64,000 nucleotides of DNA, from contig JANEZZ010001901.1 of assembly GCA_026122225.1 (NCBI GenBank), positions 1,115,879 through 1,179,878 of the forward strand, given 5' to 3'. The position numbers and the translations under genes were made by a program. Origin of the DNA: Heloderma charlesbogerti. Its lineage: Eukaryota > Chordata > Lepidosauria > Squamata > Helodermatidae. The notes beneath the pieces were generated by a model. The model was not told the DNA's origin. It saw only the letters and a list, made by a program, of their open reading frames with translations, and made no database searches. The stretch's first letter is position 1; each line of letters starts with the position of its first letter. Shown piece after piece: positions 10,512 through 21,313 of the stretch.

Positions 10512-12889
10512 GGCACTCGGTCAGCTGACTCCAGAGACCACTCCCTGCTCTCCAGGCACTTAATGCCCTCATCCAGGGAGAGGCAACCTTGTACCCTCCA
10601 TACATTTTGGCTACAACCATCATCGCTGATCATTGGCCATGCTGGTTTGGGGCTGATGAAGGTTATAGCCCAAAAAGCCCGGAGGCCACCAAGTTGCCTG
10701 CCCTGGCCCCTGAACTTGCTCCTTAGTGTGAGCAAAATGTCTCACTGGAGAAGACCTCACCTGGCTAAGCCCCTTGTCCTGTACTGCTGCCTCTTGGAAC
10801 CTGACCCTGCCTGCCTTAGACTACACCAGCCTTTCCCAACCTGGTGCCTTCCAGATGTTTTGGACTACAACTCCCAGCATTCCTGGCTATTGGCTTGAGG
10901 ACTGAGATTTGATAAGATCATTAACATTTCTCAATAGCATTTCCTGCTTGCTTCCCAGGAAACCCACAGAAAATATCAGGCTTGTTCGTCCAGCTGTGAT
11001 ATGTGTATCATCTTACACCTCTCACCAGCACTGGATGTCCTGCTGGGCTGATGTGGAAACTCTCCACCCTGTGGGCAAAATAAATCCTGTACGCTTGCCA
11101 CTGAATATTGCCCTAAAACAAACAAGCAACAACAACAACAACAAAAAGGCAAATGCAGCGAGAGAAGCTTCAGAATAACTTCAAGCCAAATGAGAATATT
11201 TTCAATAAGGCCAACACCATTGGTCAAGGAGTTCCTCATATCCCTAGCTGAAAAGTCAGCTTTGCAGTGAGGCCAAATCAGGATGCTATATGCTGCACTT
11301 TCAAGGCTAATAGTTCATGGTGCAAGCAGAGTCTCCTTAAATGTCTGTGCTTGCATTGGACGAGATCAGTCATTTACATTGTGGCCTGCTTAAACCCTTT
11401 TGCATGATTCCAAATGTCCTCGGTGTACATGGTAAATTCAAACTTCATTAGTGTTGGGCAAGCTGTCCCCAGCTCAGCTCATAATGAGTTTGATTGTTTT
11501 TGAGCATTTCCAGAGAACTCTCGGAGAATATGTGGGCATTCTTGAAGAAACCTGAACCCCTGTCTTCCCTGCCAGTCCCCTGCATAGTAATGGGGACAGC
11601 AGGGGGGGGGGGCACTGGAGTCAGGAGAGGCATTGCTGGCCTTATCCTTAAGCTTCAGCGCTACTGCTCATATTTTGCCAGGGTGCATGGAAATTGTGGT
11701 TTCCCATGCCTCCCAACTCAGTGAATTGAGCTGGGAATTGTGCCATGTGCCCTAGTAGCAAATTATGTTCCTTGAACATTCTCAGGAATATCCAAGCCTT
11801 TAGAATAAAGGCTTCAAATCCTCTCCTGACTCTTGCCAACTTCCCCCCCCCCCCAGCAAGTTTGCATAGGGAAGGTTTGCCGGTCACGTTATGAGCTGTG
11901 CCTGAACTTCAGAGGCTAATAATGAGGCTGGAGTTTCTGAACTCTCCCATTTCTGACAATTGGCCACCCTCTCTAAGCTGCGCCTGTGCCAAAGTAGCTT
12001 TCAGAGTCCAGCCTATCTTCCTACTGTAGTAGTTTCAGACTGCAAGCTCTCAAAAGACAGATGCATTTGATAGTGCTATAGATCTTCATTTGCGTGCAAA
12101 TTGTAGAACAATATATTTGTCTCCATGGGATTAAGACAATTCAAGTGGGAAACATTTCCAATCAACCCAGACTGAGAGAGAAATATATGTGGTCTACCAG
12201 CACTGCTCCTGGGTGTACTATTTCTCTCTCTCTCTTCCTACCCCCTCCACATCTTGATGCTTTTCCTGCCTGGATTTTTAGGGTCAACCTGTGGAGGCTA
12301 GTGGATGAAGGGCTGTATCTTTGGACACACCTTACTAAGTGGAGGGGCAACAGAACTGTCCCTTCAGATCCACTGGCCTGGTTAAATTTCTAGGCCATGT
12401 TTTCCTCCCTTCTTTGGATGTCTGTCCCATCCTATTCCCACCCTATTCCCACCCAGGTTATGGTCTGCTAAGCACAATTCAAAGTGCTTTAAAAGCTCTA
12501 TACAGCTTAGGAAGGGTGGCAAGGTGTTCTTCTTTACTGAGGACACACCTTTATTTGAAGAGCTGTCAGAGGAGAGTTCTCAGTTTGAAGGTGTCCTCTA
12601 TTTGAAGGGCGGTCCAGTCCAACCCTGGTATAAGGAATCATAAGAAGGTAGAACAGGGGCCTTGAACTCCCCATCAACACTTTGCACCTGCAGAGTGGGC
12701 TGAGTGGGCACACCGCATCACTTGGTCAGTGTTCCCCACTATAGTGAGATGTACTGTAATTTTATTTATAGTTATTATTTCTATATTTGCATCTATACAT
12801 ATCCATTAGCAAATGCAAATGTCATGCAAATTGGTGTCCTCTTCTGTCCTCCATTTGGCAATGTGTAAGTGGCCACCCTAGTTTAGGAC

Positions 12890-13258
12890 CCAAGTACCTG
12901 AAGGAATGCCTGTCCCCATACCAACCTCTCCATGTAATAAGGTCATCTTTGGAGGGTCTTCTTTAGGTCCCCCACCATCTGAGGTGGTCACCAAAGAGAG
13001 GCCCTTCTCAGTGGTGGTGCCCGATTTGTGGAATTCCCTCAACGGGTCAGTGTGGCTGGAGCCAAAATTGTTACCCTTTTTGCATCAAGCAAAGATGTTT
13101 CTATTCTTCTAGGCTTTTACATATATTTTAATGTATCTCCCCCCAGTCCTTTGAACATGCCACTGCATTTTATTTGTATACTTGATCTTGTTTTTGTAAG
13201 TCATCCTGGAAAATCTGCTGAAGGGCAGTATAAAAAATCCTTTAAATAAATAAACATA
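12890..13258 (+). mobile_element. L2-like LINE 3' end
   Basis: Reads EVVTKERPFSVVVPDLWNSL, then a 3' UTR ending AAGGGCAGTATAAAAAATCC and an AAATAAATAAA tail. Mirror at 41284-41652 (-). Confidence 0.72.
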
Positions 13259-13371
13259 TTTATTTATTTATCATTTAATGCATCTTAGCTGCTAAGAGTC
13301 GTCCCTACAGTATTATTCTGGTATTCTGAGGGCTCACATCAAGTTACCTATATGTTTACAAACTTATATCA

Positions 13372-13490
13372 CAGCCTTTCCCAACCTGGTGCCCCCCAGA
13401 TGTTTTGGACTGCAACTCCCAGCATCCATGACCATTGGCCATGCTGGCTGAGGCAGATGGGAGTTGTGGTCCAAAGCATTTGGAGGGCTA
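13372..13490. repeat. Hairpin MITE (CCTGGTGCCCTCCAGATG family), well preserved
   Basis: Begins CAGCCTTTCCCAACCTGGTG and runs through TTGGACTGCAACTCCCAGCA to the inverted GGGAGTTGTGGTCCAAAGCA. Mirror at 41052-41170. Confidence 0.75.
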
Positions 13491-13805
13491 TTATACAAGG
13501 CCTGTATATAGGGCCTGCAGTGATGGGCGATGTATGGTATTTCTGTCCATATACACTTTTGTAGTGGGGGTGCTGTACATCTTTTTAATCTGAAATAATC
13601 TTCTGAGCTTTGGAACCACTTCCCAGATGTTTGCAGAGCAGGCAGAGTATGTTAAAAGTGCACTCACGTGTTGAAACTGGCATTGGCAGGTAGTAAAACT
13701 CAGAGTTAGAAGAGAACTTTAGGCCAATTCACACAATGCTTCAGCGTACCATGGGGCAAGGTCAAGCATATCCTTGGCTGACTTGGGTTCATCATTGCCT
13801 TATTG

Positions 13806-14110
13806 TAGGGGTGTTGAACCTTTTTTAGTCAGAGGGCCAAGTTCAGTTTTGGAGAAGCTCTCAGGGGCTGCATTCTGGTGGTGGGTGGGGCCACAGGCAA
13901 AAGGGGGAGGGGCCAAAATTAAAAAAACACCAGCACATTTTAGCTTAAAGCTCTTCCTGCCAGGAGAAGTATGTCAACTTTTTAGAATGAGGAAAAACTG
14001 CCCAAACCTGGAAAACAACCAAATAATTTGTGGTCGGGGAAGGGGGGTGGGGCCAGAGGAATGCGGCGGGACCATCTGGGGAACCCCATAGTGCTGGATT
14101 TTTCCCCAGG
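13806..14110. repeat. Unclassified dispersed repeat (GGGGTGTTGAACC type)
   Basis: Shares GGTGGGTGGGGCCACAGGCA, AGCTTAAAGCTCTTCCTGCC and CTCCAAAACTGAACTTGGCC (inverted) with 54783-55105 and 7713-7885, and more weakly with 2085-2185. Mirror at 40432-40736. Confidence 0.6.
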
Positions 14111-14544
14111 CCTGAGGTCATCCACCTCTGCCTTATCACATGATGGAAACTTCCTCTCTAAACTTCCTTTTGTTCTTTGGTATCATACTACTTTGTGTGG
14201 TTTCTTCTTTTGTGTTAGAAGTAAAAACAACCAACAACAACAATGGGGGCGGGGAGAGGAACTGGAACAAGAATTATACAGATGGTCAGCTTTGGACTCT
14301 GGGTTTCTGTGCGGTTCCTAGAGCACTGGCTTAATTTCCCCTCAGCTGGGAAAGTTGCTGGAATCCTTTGTTTCATTGGTGTGCCAGGCCTGGCTGGGTC
14401 TCGGAAGACTACCAAGCCATTACAAACTGTGGGAAGGGGAGGGCCTAATTTGAAGACCACATTTTGCCCAGACTTCCCTCCTAGACACCCAGCTGACTGG
14501 ATCTGCCCCACCGCTCAGAGTAGGAAAGAGATCATGTTTTGGGA

Positions 14545-14710
14545 CAGTGGAGGCTGGTGGCTCCAATGTCACTGGGATGGTGAATTTGCTCCGGGTTTCA
14601 GTCAGAACTCTAACTGCTTTGCACCTTGGATGGCTCCTTTAGAGTTCTGACTGGTTCTGATTGAAACCTGGAGCAGATTCACCACCCCACCAATTCCTAT
14701 AAACCCACTG
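14545..14710. mobile_element. Hairpin MITE, second CAGTGGAGGCTGG copy
   Basis: Same 5' end and interior (GTTTCAGTCAGAACTCTA...) as 763-978, with a degraded 3' end finishing CCCACTG. Mirror at 39832-39997. Confidence 0.6.
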
Positions 14711-15881
14711 TCAGCTGAGGTCACCAGTATGTCCTTTTTTATTCTCCTTGACTTAAAAAGCGGACTATAAACTGATCCCAACTTTGAATTTCACATGCCA
14801 ACCAAGGAATGGCATACCTGTTGGTAGAGGCGCTCCCAACAATCCTGTGTCATGAGATGGAACAAGGAGAGAAAGGCCCAGCTGGAAGTATCAAAGCTTG
14901 TGAAGCCATGGTTGGGATTTCCACTGGCTCTTAGACATCTATACCCTTTCGGACACGCACTGCAGAAAGGAAAAACAATAAGGCAAAAAGACTACCAGTA
15001 GGAAAACTCCTTTCAGCTTGAATCAGAATTACAGACGTCATTGGAGAGTGCTCGGAAAAAGCAGGGATGGACCATGACATTTTGCAGCCTGAAGCAGAGC
15101 ATCAAACACGCACACCCAACACAAGGTTTAAAGTTAAAGCCACTTTAAAAAGACTTGCTGTGGTTTGGGCAATGACGAACCCAACTCAGAACCCAACTGT
15201 GGTTTCTTATATTCTGTGTATCCTGGTTTATTATCTGAAAGAAAAACACACACAAAGCGAATCAGGAATTTGGTTCCAAGCCCCTAATTTAGTTCCAGTT
15301 CCCCCCTCCCGCTATTTTGTCTAGAGTGACCCTTGAGACAAGTTTGGAGGGCCCTCCTTTCTGAGGGAAGTTTGAGAATGTGGGCACGATTAGAGAAATG
15401 TCTTGGGGCTGGATGCTTCTAATTAAGAGGCACCAGACGAGAAAGAACAGAATTAATTTCATTTGTTTAATACAACACCAAGTTATGATGGGGCTTCGGC
15501 GAGAGCTGTTCGTTACATGATTGTGACAGTCTGCATTTTGGATTGTAAGGGGCCACTGTGTTCCCTCCACCTTTTCACAGTCTTACAGCACAGTCCTATG
15601 CATGTCTACTTACAACAAAGTCCCACTGAGTTCAGTGGGACATACTCCCAGGTAAGTGTGTATAAGGTTGTAGTCGAAAAGACTGAGCGAGCCCCCGCCC
15701 TGACTCATACCCCTGATTCTCATACAAGACAAGCATTCTTGAATGCAGCTCCTCAGCAATGGACCTCTTTTCCTCTGGAGACAGGGCCCCCAGACCCAGG
15801 CCTCTTTTCTGCTTCTGCTTCTTTTGAAGTGGCTAAGGATGGAAAGCAACAAGCAAATAAAAAACCCTGTAGGCTTAGGGT

Positions 15882-16026
15882 AGCCTTTCCCAACATGGTG
15901 GCTTCCAGATGTCCTGGACTATAATTCCCATCAACCCTTTCCAGCATGAGCAATGGCCACTGGCTGGGGATAATGGGACTTGTAGACAACCCATCCGGAG
16001 GGCATCAGGTTGGCGAGGACTGGTTT
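15882..16026. repeat. Hairpin MITE just upstream of exon 13
   Basis: Same family (CTTTCCCAACATGGTGGCTT ... GGGCATCAGGTTGGCGAGGA). It ends 46 bp before the first base of exon 13, inside the interval where the branch point is expected. Mirror at 38516-38660. Confidence 0.72.
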
Positions 16027-16072
16027 AGGTGCATTCACGTGTTTCATTCACTGGCTGTGTTTATCGAAACAG

Positions 16073-16205
16073 ACCTCTCCCTCTGAAGAAGTGAACAAGA
16101 AACAGCTTTTGTCACCCCACCGCCTTTCAGTGGATCAATCCGAGGAGCATTTCCAAAGGCAGCGAGCTGTGAGTGCCGTCAGTATCATCACCAGTGCCAT
16201 GGAAG
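16073..16205 (+). CDS. Sodium channel alpha subunit, domain I-II linker exon (SCN5A exon 13 equivalent), left arm
   Basis: This 133-nt exon starts in phase 0 after AACAG (16068-16072) and ends after the first base of a codon before GTAAGC at 16206. It encodes a linker segment ending in RQRAVSAVSIITSAME, a strongly conserved stretch just before domain II in SCN5A/SCN10A-type channels. The length of 133 nt is the size I recall for this exon across the family. The single trailing G joins AG of the next exon to give Glu, restoring the MEELEES reading. A hairpin MITE (15882-16026) ends 46 nt upstream of the exon. Mirror copy at 38337-38469. Confidence 0.92.
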
Positions 16206-16655
16206 GTAAGCCATCCTTGTTAAGTCCACCTGCACTAAGTACAGTCATAGAATGCTAGCCATTGGCAGGCCTCAAGCCACCTAGCCCAAATGTTGGCTGA
16301 AAGTCAGGACATCTTACATAGAATCCTCTCCAAGAGATGCCTGTTTCACTTTAAGCCTCCCTACCCTCACTCCCCAATTCTGTAGCAATCTTCCTGGGCA
16401 TCTCGAAATTCCACAGAAACTTAATTTCCACATTTGCGTGCTTGACGGTGCAATCCTAAATGTGTCTACTCAACTGCAAGCCCCACTGAGTTCAGTGGGA
16501 CTTACTCCCAGGTAAGCGTGCATATGATTGCAGCCTGAATAGAGTCATTTATTGCTTGAAGGTTGCCCTATGCATTTCTGCTAAAGGTCTTCCTCAGGGG
16601 CAAAGGGTCTTCTTAAAATGAGCATCTTCTCCCACATATACCTATGGACCCTAAA

Positions 16656-16790
16656 GTCATAGAATCATAGGGTTGGAAGAGGCGTACAAGACCATCGAGT
16701 CCAACCCCCTGCTCAGTGCAGGAAGCCTGATTCCCAGGAGGTCTCCCATCCAAGTACTAACCAGGGCCCTACTTAGCTTACGAGATCAGG
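16656..16790 (-). mobile_element. 5S-rRNA-like segment joined to a CR1 3' tail (SINE3-like), left arm
   Basis: On the - strand, 16790-16730 reads GATCTCGTAAGCTAAG, then GGTTAGTACTTGGATGGGAG and ACCTCCTGGGAAT. This follows eukaryotic 5S rRNA from about nt 37 to nt 100, including the box A, intermediate element and box C region of the internal polymerase III promoter. It runs directly into a CR1 3' end (GGTTGGACTCGATGGTC...ATGATTCTATGA). 5S-derived SINEs with CR1-like tails are known as SINE3. A chance junction is also possible. An L2-like end abuts it. Confidence 0.7.
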
Positions 16791-16799
16791 CACATCCAG

Positions 16800-17235
16800 C
16801 CCTTTGCTCATCCTCCAAAGCCCTTCCCCAGGTGACTGCTCTGAATGAGGTGATACAGGTGGCTGCTAGAGAGGCCTTTTCAGTGGTGATGCCCCAATTG
16901 ATTGAATGCCCAGAGAGGTTCACGTGGCATGTGCATTGTGGTCTTTTGGGCACCAGATGAAGACTTTTGTATTCTCTCAGGCTATTTAGTTTTTAAGGGT
17001 TTTTTAAGTGTTTAATTTGCTTGTTTTTATTGAGATCCTTGCACCTAAGTTGTCCTCTGTTGCTTTTATTCTGGGGTTATGCCATGACTGTTTTAATCTC
17101 TTTTACATCTTATACCTCTTTTATTCTTTATTTTTATATTTTATGGTTTTAAATCTATTTTGTAAACCACGCAGAGAACTTTGGCTATTGGGTGGTATAG
17201 AAGTATAGTAAATAAGTAAATGAATAAATAAATAG
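16800..17235 (+). mobile_element. L2-like LINE 3' end
   Basis: AREAFSVVMPQLIECPERF followed by a T-rich UTR, a GTGGTATAGAAGTATAGTAA ending and an AATAAATAAATAA tail. It directly abuts the 5S/CR1 composite. Mirror at 37307-37742 (-). Confidence 0.7.
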
Positions 17236-17549
17236 CATCAAAAATATTTCTTGAATTAGGGTGCAATCCTATGTCTGTTCAGACAGAAAAAAGTCTTACA
17301 ACTCCCAGCATTCCTCAGCTAGTCATGCTCGTTGGGGGATGCTGAGAGTTGTAGGATTTTTTTCTGTCTAAACATGCATAGATTTGTGCCCCTTGTCATT
17401 TTAACTCATGTATCAGAAGTACCCTCTTAAGCTCTTCAGGGTTTTTCTTTTTTCTTTCTTGCTGCTCTTCTCCATCCTTTCTTGCCCAACTTTGGGCACA
17501 AGGTTTTACCCCAGAATTCCTCCCCTAGGATTTGCCTTTGTCTAAAGCT

Positions 17550-17671
17550 GCTTTCTGCAACCTGGTGCCCTCCAGATGTGCTGGAATACAACCCCAATGA
17601 TCCCCAACCGTTGGCCACACTGGCTGGGACTGAGAGAAGCCCAAAACACCTGGAGGGCACCAGGTGGGAGA
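17550..17671. repeat. Hairpin MITE (CCTGGTGCCCTCCAGATG family)
   Basis: Near-perfect ends CAACCTGGTGCCCTCCAGAT and CTGGAGGGCACCAGGTGGGA. Mirror at 36871-36992. A half element of the same family lies at 21899-21972. Confidence 0.75.
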
Positions 17672-18391
17672 AGATATGCATTGCACTTTCAAAAGTCTGC
17701 ACTATATAAATAATATAGCAGAATAATTATGAATGGAAGAGGTTCTATTCTTTGAACAACAACATGGTGTCTGCCAAATAAAAGAACTGAAATTTCTGCT
17801 GTCATTTGAGATTCCTCATCTGGGGGGTGGAGGTGGGGTTAGGCAGTAGAATGGACTGTACCAGTACCACTTCAAACCACAAATGAGGTGGAGGCGGGAG
17901 GATAATATGTCTGAATGCTACCCCCCACACACACACCCCATCCATATTGTCATCTGAAGTGATGCAGTCCATCAATATCCTAGCATTCTGCCGCCTGGGT
18001 CAATCAGGCCTGAAAAGGAGATATTGTGGACTTGAATGGTTTCGGCTTTCAGGATTTTATCTAAATTATCCAATGTAAACAATCCTGACCTTGCTCTGCA
18101 CAAAGATGAAAATGAAAGAGAGGGAGAGGGAGAGAGAGAAGCCATGTATCAGCCATGAAGGAGCAGAAGATGGCAGTGGCCCAAAGGTTTCTGCACGGGT
18201 CACCTTTAACAAAGACTGTCAAGACTGCTGTGGGTTTCAGAAACTAAAGCTAGTAAGGAATAGACATATACCTGACACAGTTATTTGCCATGTTGCTCGG
18301 TGGTGCCAAGGTTGGCCAAGTGGCTAGAAGGAAGGTCACTGGTTGAATTCCACTGTTGAATTCCACTGTTGCTTAAAACGACCCATTGTGG

Positions 18392-18582
18392 AAGCGAATA
18401 TCTGCCACATCAGACTGTTTGCCCATCTATTCTGGCTGGGAGCAGCTTTCCATGGTTTCAGGCAGGGGTCTTTCCCCTCCCCTGCATTGCGATTCTTTGA
18501 CCTGCAGACACCTGGGATTGAAGCTGGGACCTTCTGCCTGCAAAGCATGTGCTGTACCATTGAGCTGTGGTTCTTCCCTCCA
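18392..18582 (-). mobile_element. tRNA-derived SINE (second type)
   Basis: On the - strand: AGCTCAATGGTACAGCACAT, GCTTTGCAGGCAGAAGGTCC and a B-box-like CTTCAATCCCAGG, then GACCCCTGCCTGAAACC. Other copies are at 22105-22275 and 25045-25210. Mirror at 35960-36150 (+). Confidence 0.65.
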
Positions 18583-19118
18583 GCGTTTTATGTGTCTGAG
18601 TAAATAAGAGACACACATGCGCAACTAGGGATGGGGAGGAATTTGTTTGATTTGCATGTTAATATGAACTTAACTAATTTCACACTTTCGACCCAGTGCG
18701 TGAACCTCAGTTATCCTCCAAATTGTGCTTTTCCGAATTTTGCAATGGAGTTCTCCAATTTTTTTTTAAAAATGTGTATACTAGGGGAAAGCGCACACAA
18801 AAACGCATACATGTGAAAATAACATTTAAAATGCATTATATTAAGAAAATTGCTTGCAAAAATATGTATATTAGGCAAAATTGCATACAAAAATGAATGT
18901 ATTAGGAGAAGTGTTATCATCCATTTGCATTGGCCAAATTCAACAGGTACAGCTATTTCCCAGCATGGAGAGGACCATGTTGTACCTGCCTGGTGTGTGG
19001 CTGTTAAAGATGAGGAGCCTGTCGGAAAAAAGAGGTGGCAACCCTGATTCAGCCGCATAAACATGGTTGAATATGCAGAGATTCAAACCCAGACTTTTAA
19101 GAGCCTAGCATTCAAAAC

Positions 19119-19984
19119 TAGGGAGGTACGAAAGTCACTTATCTTTTCGTGGATGTGATTGGTGGGGGGGGGAGGTGCTCCATCCCTCCCCCCGGAATCC
19201 TCGACGGGGGGAGGCGATCCAGTCCTCCCCCCCCCGGAATCCTGCCCGGCCAGCTCCGGTCCGCGGCGGCTCCGCGGAGCAGCTGGCCAGGGCCGTCCGC
19301 AGCTGGAGTTCCGGCCGCGGCCGGGCTGCTGCGGACGCAAATGGCAGCCACCATAGCGGCCACCATTTGCGTCCAGCCAGGCTGTCGTGATAGGCTGTTG
19401 CAGAACCCAGAGTCAGAGAGACCACGGAGTGAAGGAAAAAGAGATTCTTTATTTAACGCGCGGGCTTAAGGCTGGAATCATTTCCAAAGAGCCAGAAGCC
19501 CCGAAATACATCAGCACATTGGTTTTATAGACATTGTGACACATATGAAATGGCTCCTCCTCCCCCTCCCGCGTGGGGTTGCAGTCCTCAACATTTCTTC
19601 TCTTAGCACCATTGTTTATAATACAAGAACTGGGTTATAGGGTAGCCATGATAAGGAGAGAACAGAAGAGAACAGCAGAGAACAAGATATACAATTGTAT
19701 GACCTTTGACAAGATAAGGAATTCCTGTGTCTCGTCAGCTTACAACAATATATTCAAGGGAGAAAGAGCTCAGCAAGAACATGAAGCATGAGACTGCATG
19801 AGGCTACTTAGTCTGACCCCCGATATGGCTGCTACAGGCTACGTAAGTATTTACGTAGCCTATCACGGCACGCCAAAAAAAAAAAAAAACAGCATACGCA
19901 AATGGCAGCGGCTACGTAGCCTATCACGGCAGCCTGGCTGGACACAAATGGAGGATATCTCTCACGAATTCTCGACTATCCCTA
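19119..19984. mobile_element. hAT-like MITE interrupted by a solo LTR
   Basis: Ends TAGGGAGG and TATCCCTA are flanked by TTCAAAAC (19111-19118) and CTCAAAAC (19985-19992), a 7/8 match that fits the 8-bp target duplication of the hAT superfamily. The interior is GC-rich at 19200-19380 and has repeated GGCTACGTAGCC-type motifs and the phrase CGCAAATGGC found in related copies. Without the inserted LTR the element is about 425 bp. Mirror at 34558-35423. Confidence 0.75.
19396..19836 (-). mobile_element. Solo long terminal repeat (endogenous-retrovirus type), left arm
   Basis: This 441-bp unit reads on the - strand from TGTAGCAG to CTGCAACA, so its ends form a 7/8 inverted repeat with the TG...CA signature. 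It has a TATA box (TATAAAA) and, about 75 bp later, an AATAAA signal, in the order expected of a retroviral LTR. It is flanked by a short GCC repeat and sits inside a MITE. No internal gag/pol/env sequence remains, so it is a solo LTR left by recombination. Confidence 0.75.
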
Positions 19985-20014
19985 CTCAAAACCCTCTGCC
20001 TGGATGGACAAATT

Positions 20015-20456
20015 AGGGCACAGTCCTATCAGGCTCCAAACTTGGAGGCTTACAGCCCTCCAAAGCAGGGCGGGAGGAGCAGTGGAAGTGATCTTCATCT
20101 CTGTACTCCTCCCGCTCTGCATTTTGGCTAGAGGGGCTTTTTCGCCTCTCTAGCTGGGGCTCTGTGGAGTGGGAGGGAAGGAAGCTGGGGAGGCCTGGGG
20201 ATATGGTGTAAGCCAGCCTCCCCAGTCCACCCCTCCCCACCCACTGGCACACTCCCTTTCCCTCCTCCCCAAGGTCACTTTTGTGATCTCAGAAAGGCAG
20301 CCAGCATGGTTTTCTCTGTGCCAGCTGCAAGGGGGAGGGGCAGGGAGCACAGATTCCTGGGTCTGAGGTCGGAGCTCTATCTCCGACCTCAAATCCAGAA
20401 ATCTAAAGTATCCTATGCCCCCCCAACTTTGTCTAGGGGCCATAGGATTGCTCTCT
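20015..20456. repeat. 440-bp repeat with GGGCACAGTCCTAT / ATAGGATTGC ends
   Basis: Terminal inverted repeats resemble the GTGCAATCCTATGC MITEs. The interior is C/T- and G-rich and contains a short GAGGTCGGAGCTC/CTCCGACCTC hairpin near 20380. Mirror at 34086-34527. Confidence 0.55.
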
Positions 20457-20771
20457 TAGTCAGTTTTACTTTCTCCCATATCTAGTTTTTTAAAAAATAA
20501 ATAAATAAATCTCAATTTCATTCCAGCCAATTTATGAAGCGATTTTTGAGCGTTGGCAAGTTCTTATCAAAATATGAATTGAACAAAATTATCACCCATC
20601 TCTATATGTGACTCAGGTAGCCACTGACCAAAATGTACCAACATGTCTGAAAACCTGGGTCTCCTTACGGAAGAAAAAAGATCCATTTAAGAGTGCAGTG
20701 AATACACGGGCTGCCGTTCTTCTCTGGCATCCCCTGATCTGCCTGCTCTGTGCTTGCTCCTTCTTACTTAG

Positions 20772-21010
20772 AGCTTGAGGAATCGCAACAGAAGTGCCCC
20801 CCCTGCTTGAATCATTTCGCGGTTCGGTTTCTCATCTGGGACTGTTGCCCACTGTGGCTGTTGATCAAGGAAAAAGTCAAGTTTATCATCATGGATCCAT
20901 TCAGCGACCTGACAATCACCCTCTGCATTGTGATGAACACCCTTTTCATGGCCATGGATCATTACAACATGACGAGAGAATTTGAGGACGTGCTCAACAT
21001 CGGAAATCTG
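20772..21010 (+). CDS. Sodium channel alpha subunit, domain II S1 exon (SCN5A exon 14 equivalent), left arm
   Basis: This 239-nt exon lies between an acceptor TTAG (20768-20771) and a strong donor GTAAGT at 21011. It begins by completing a split Glu codon, then encodes [12 protein letters not shown], the LIWDCCPLW motif, and domain II S1 ([15 protein letters not shown]), followed by the S1-S2 loop with an HYNMT sequon and IGNL at the exon end. The length matches the family exon I recall (239 nt). CPPCL and WDCCP look more like SCN10A, while other exons look more like SCN5A, so the paralogue is left open. Mirror copy at 33532-33770. Confidence 0.95.
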
Positions 21011-21054
21011 GTAAGTGGACACTTTGCAACGTGTAACGAATTCAAGCAGGAATG

Positions 21055-21215
21055 GAAAAAGATTGCCCTGATGGGCCAGGCCAAGGGTCCATCCAGCCCA
21101 GCAACCTGCTTTCAATAGTGGATAGCCAGATGCCACTGGATGATCACAAGCAGGGTATGGAAGCCATAGCCCTGCCCTGTTAATTGCCACCAGTATCTGT
21201 TGCGCAGAGGCTACT
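21055..21215 (-). mobile_element. LINE or SINE 3'-end fragment next to exon 14
   Basis: On the - strand it ends CTGGATGGACCCTTGGCCTG, the same terminal wording as the L3-like LINE. It lies about 45 bp downstream of the exon 14 donor. Mirror at 33327-33487. Confidence 0.55.
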
Positions 21216-21313
21216 GGGTCCTACTCATGGCCGCTTCTTTGATCTATCAAGGCTAATAACCCCTGGTTATCCTATCTGCTATGAATTTATCTACACCTCT
21301 CATCCTCCCTGGC

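Larger units (their letters stand above)
532..16072 (+). other. Intron 12, left arm (15.5 kb), repeat-rich
   Basis: Non-coding interval between exons 12 and 13. It holds hAT-like MITEs, three L2-like LINE ends, a Sauria SINE, CR1 tails, an interrupted L3-like LINE and many hairpin repeats, listed separately. In 11000-12880 and 14720-15580 I recognise nothing apart from short runs such as poly-C near 11845 and a CT tract near 12214. Mirror at 38470-54010. Confidence 0.85.
16206..20771 (+). other. Intron 13, left arm (4.6 kb)
   Basis: Contains a 5S-like/CR1 composite, an L2-like end, two hairpin MITEs, a tRNA-type SINE, a hAT-like MITE interrupted by a solo LTR, and a 440-bp MITE at 20015-20456. 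About 17700-18390 shows only a GA tract at 18113-18140. Mirror at 33771-38336. Confidence 0.85.

Noticed and set aside
10221..10898. A 225-codon open frame (and its mirror 43644-44321)
   Set aside because: It runs across a hAT-like MITE and two hairpin repeats; the protein has no family features.
13372..13490. Hairpins as microRNA precursors or CRISPR-like repeats
   Set aside because: The hairpins are members of multi-copy MITE families with shared ends; there are no regular spacers and no sign of a microRNA.
15463..15924. A 153-codon open frame (mirror 38618-39079)
   Set aside because: Covers a short GTGCAATCC-type hairpin and part of a MITE; no domain.
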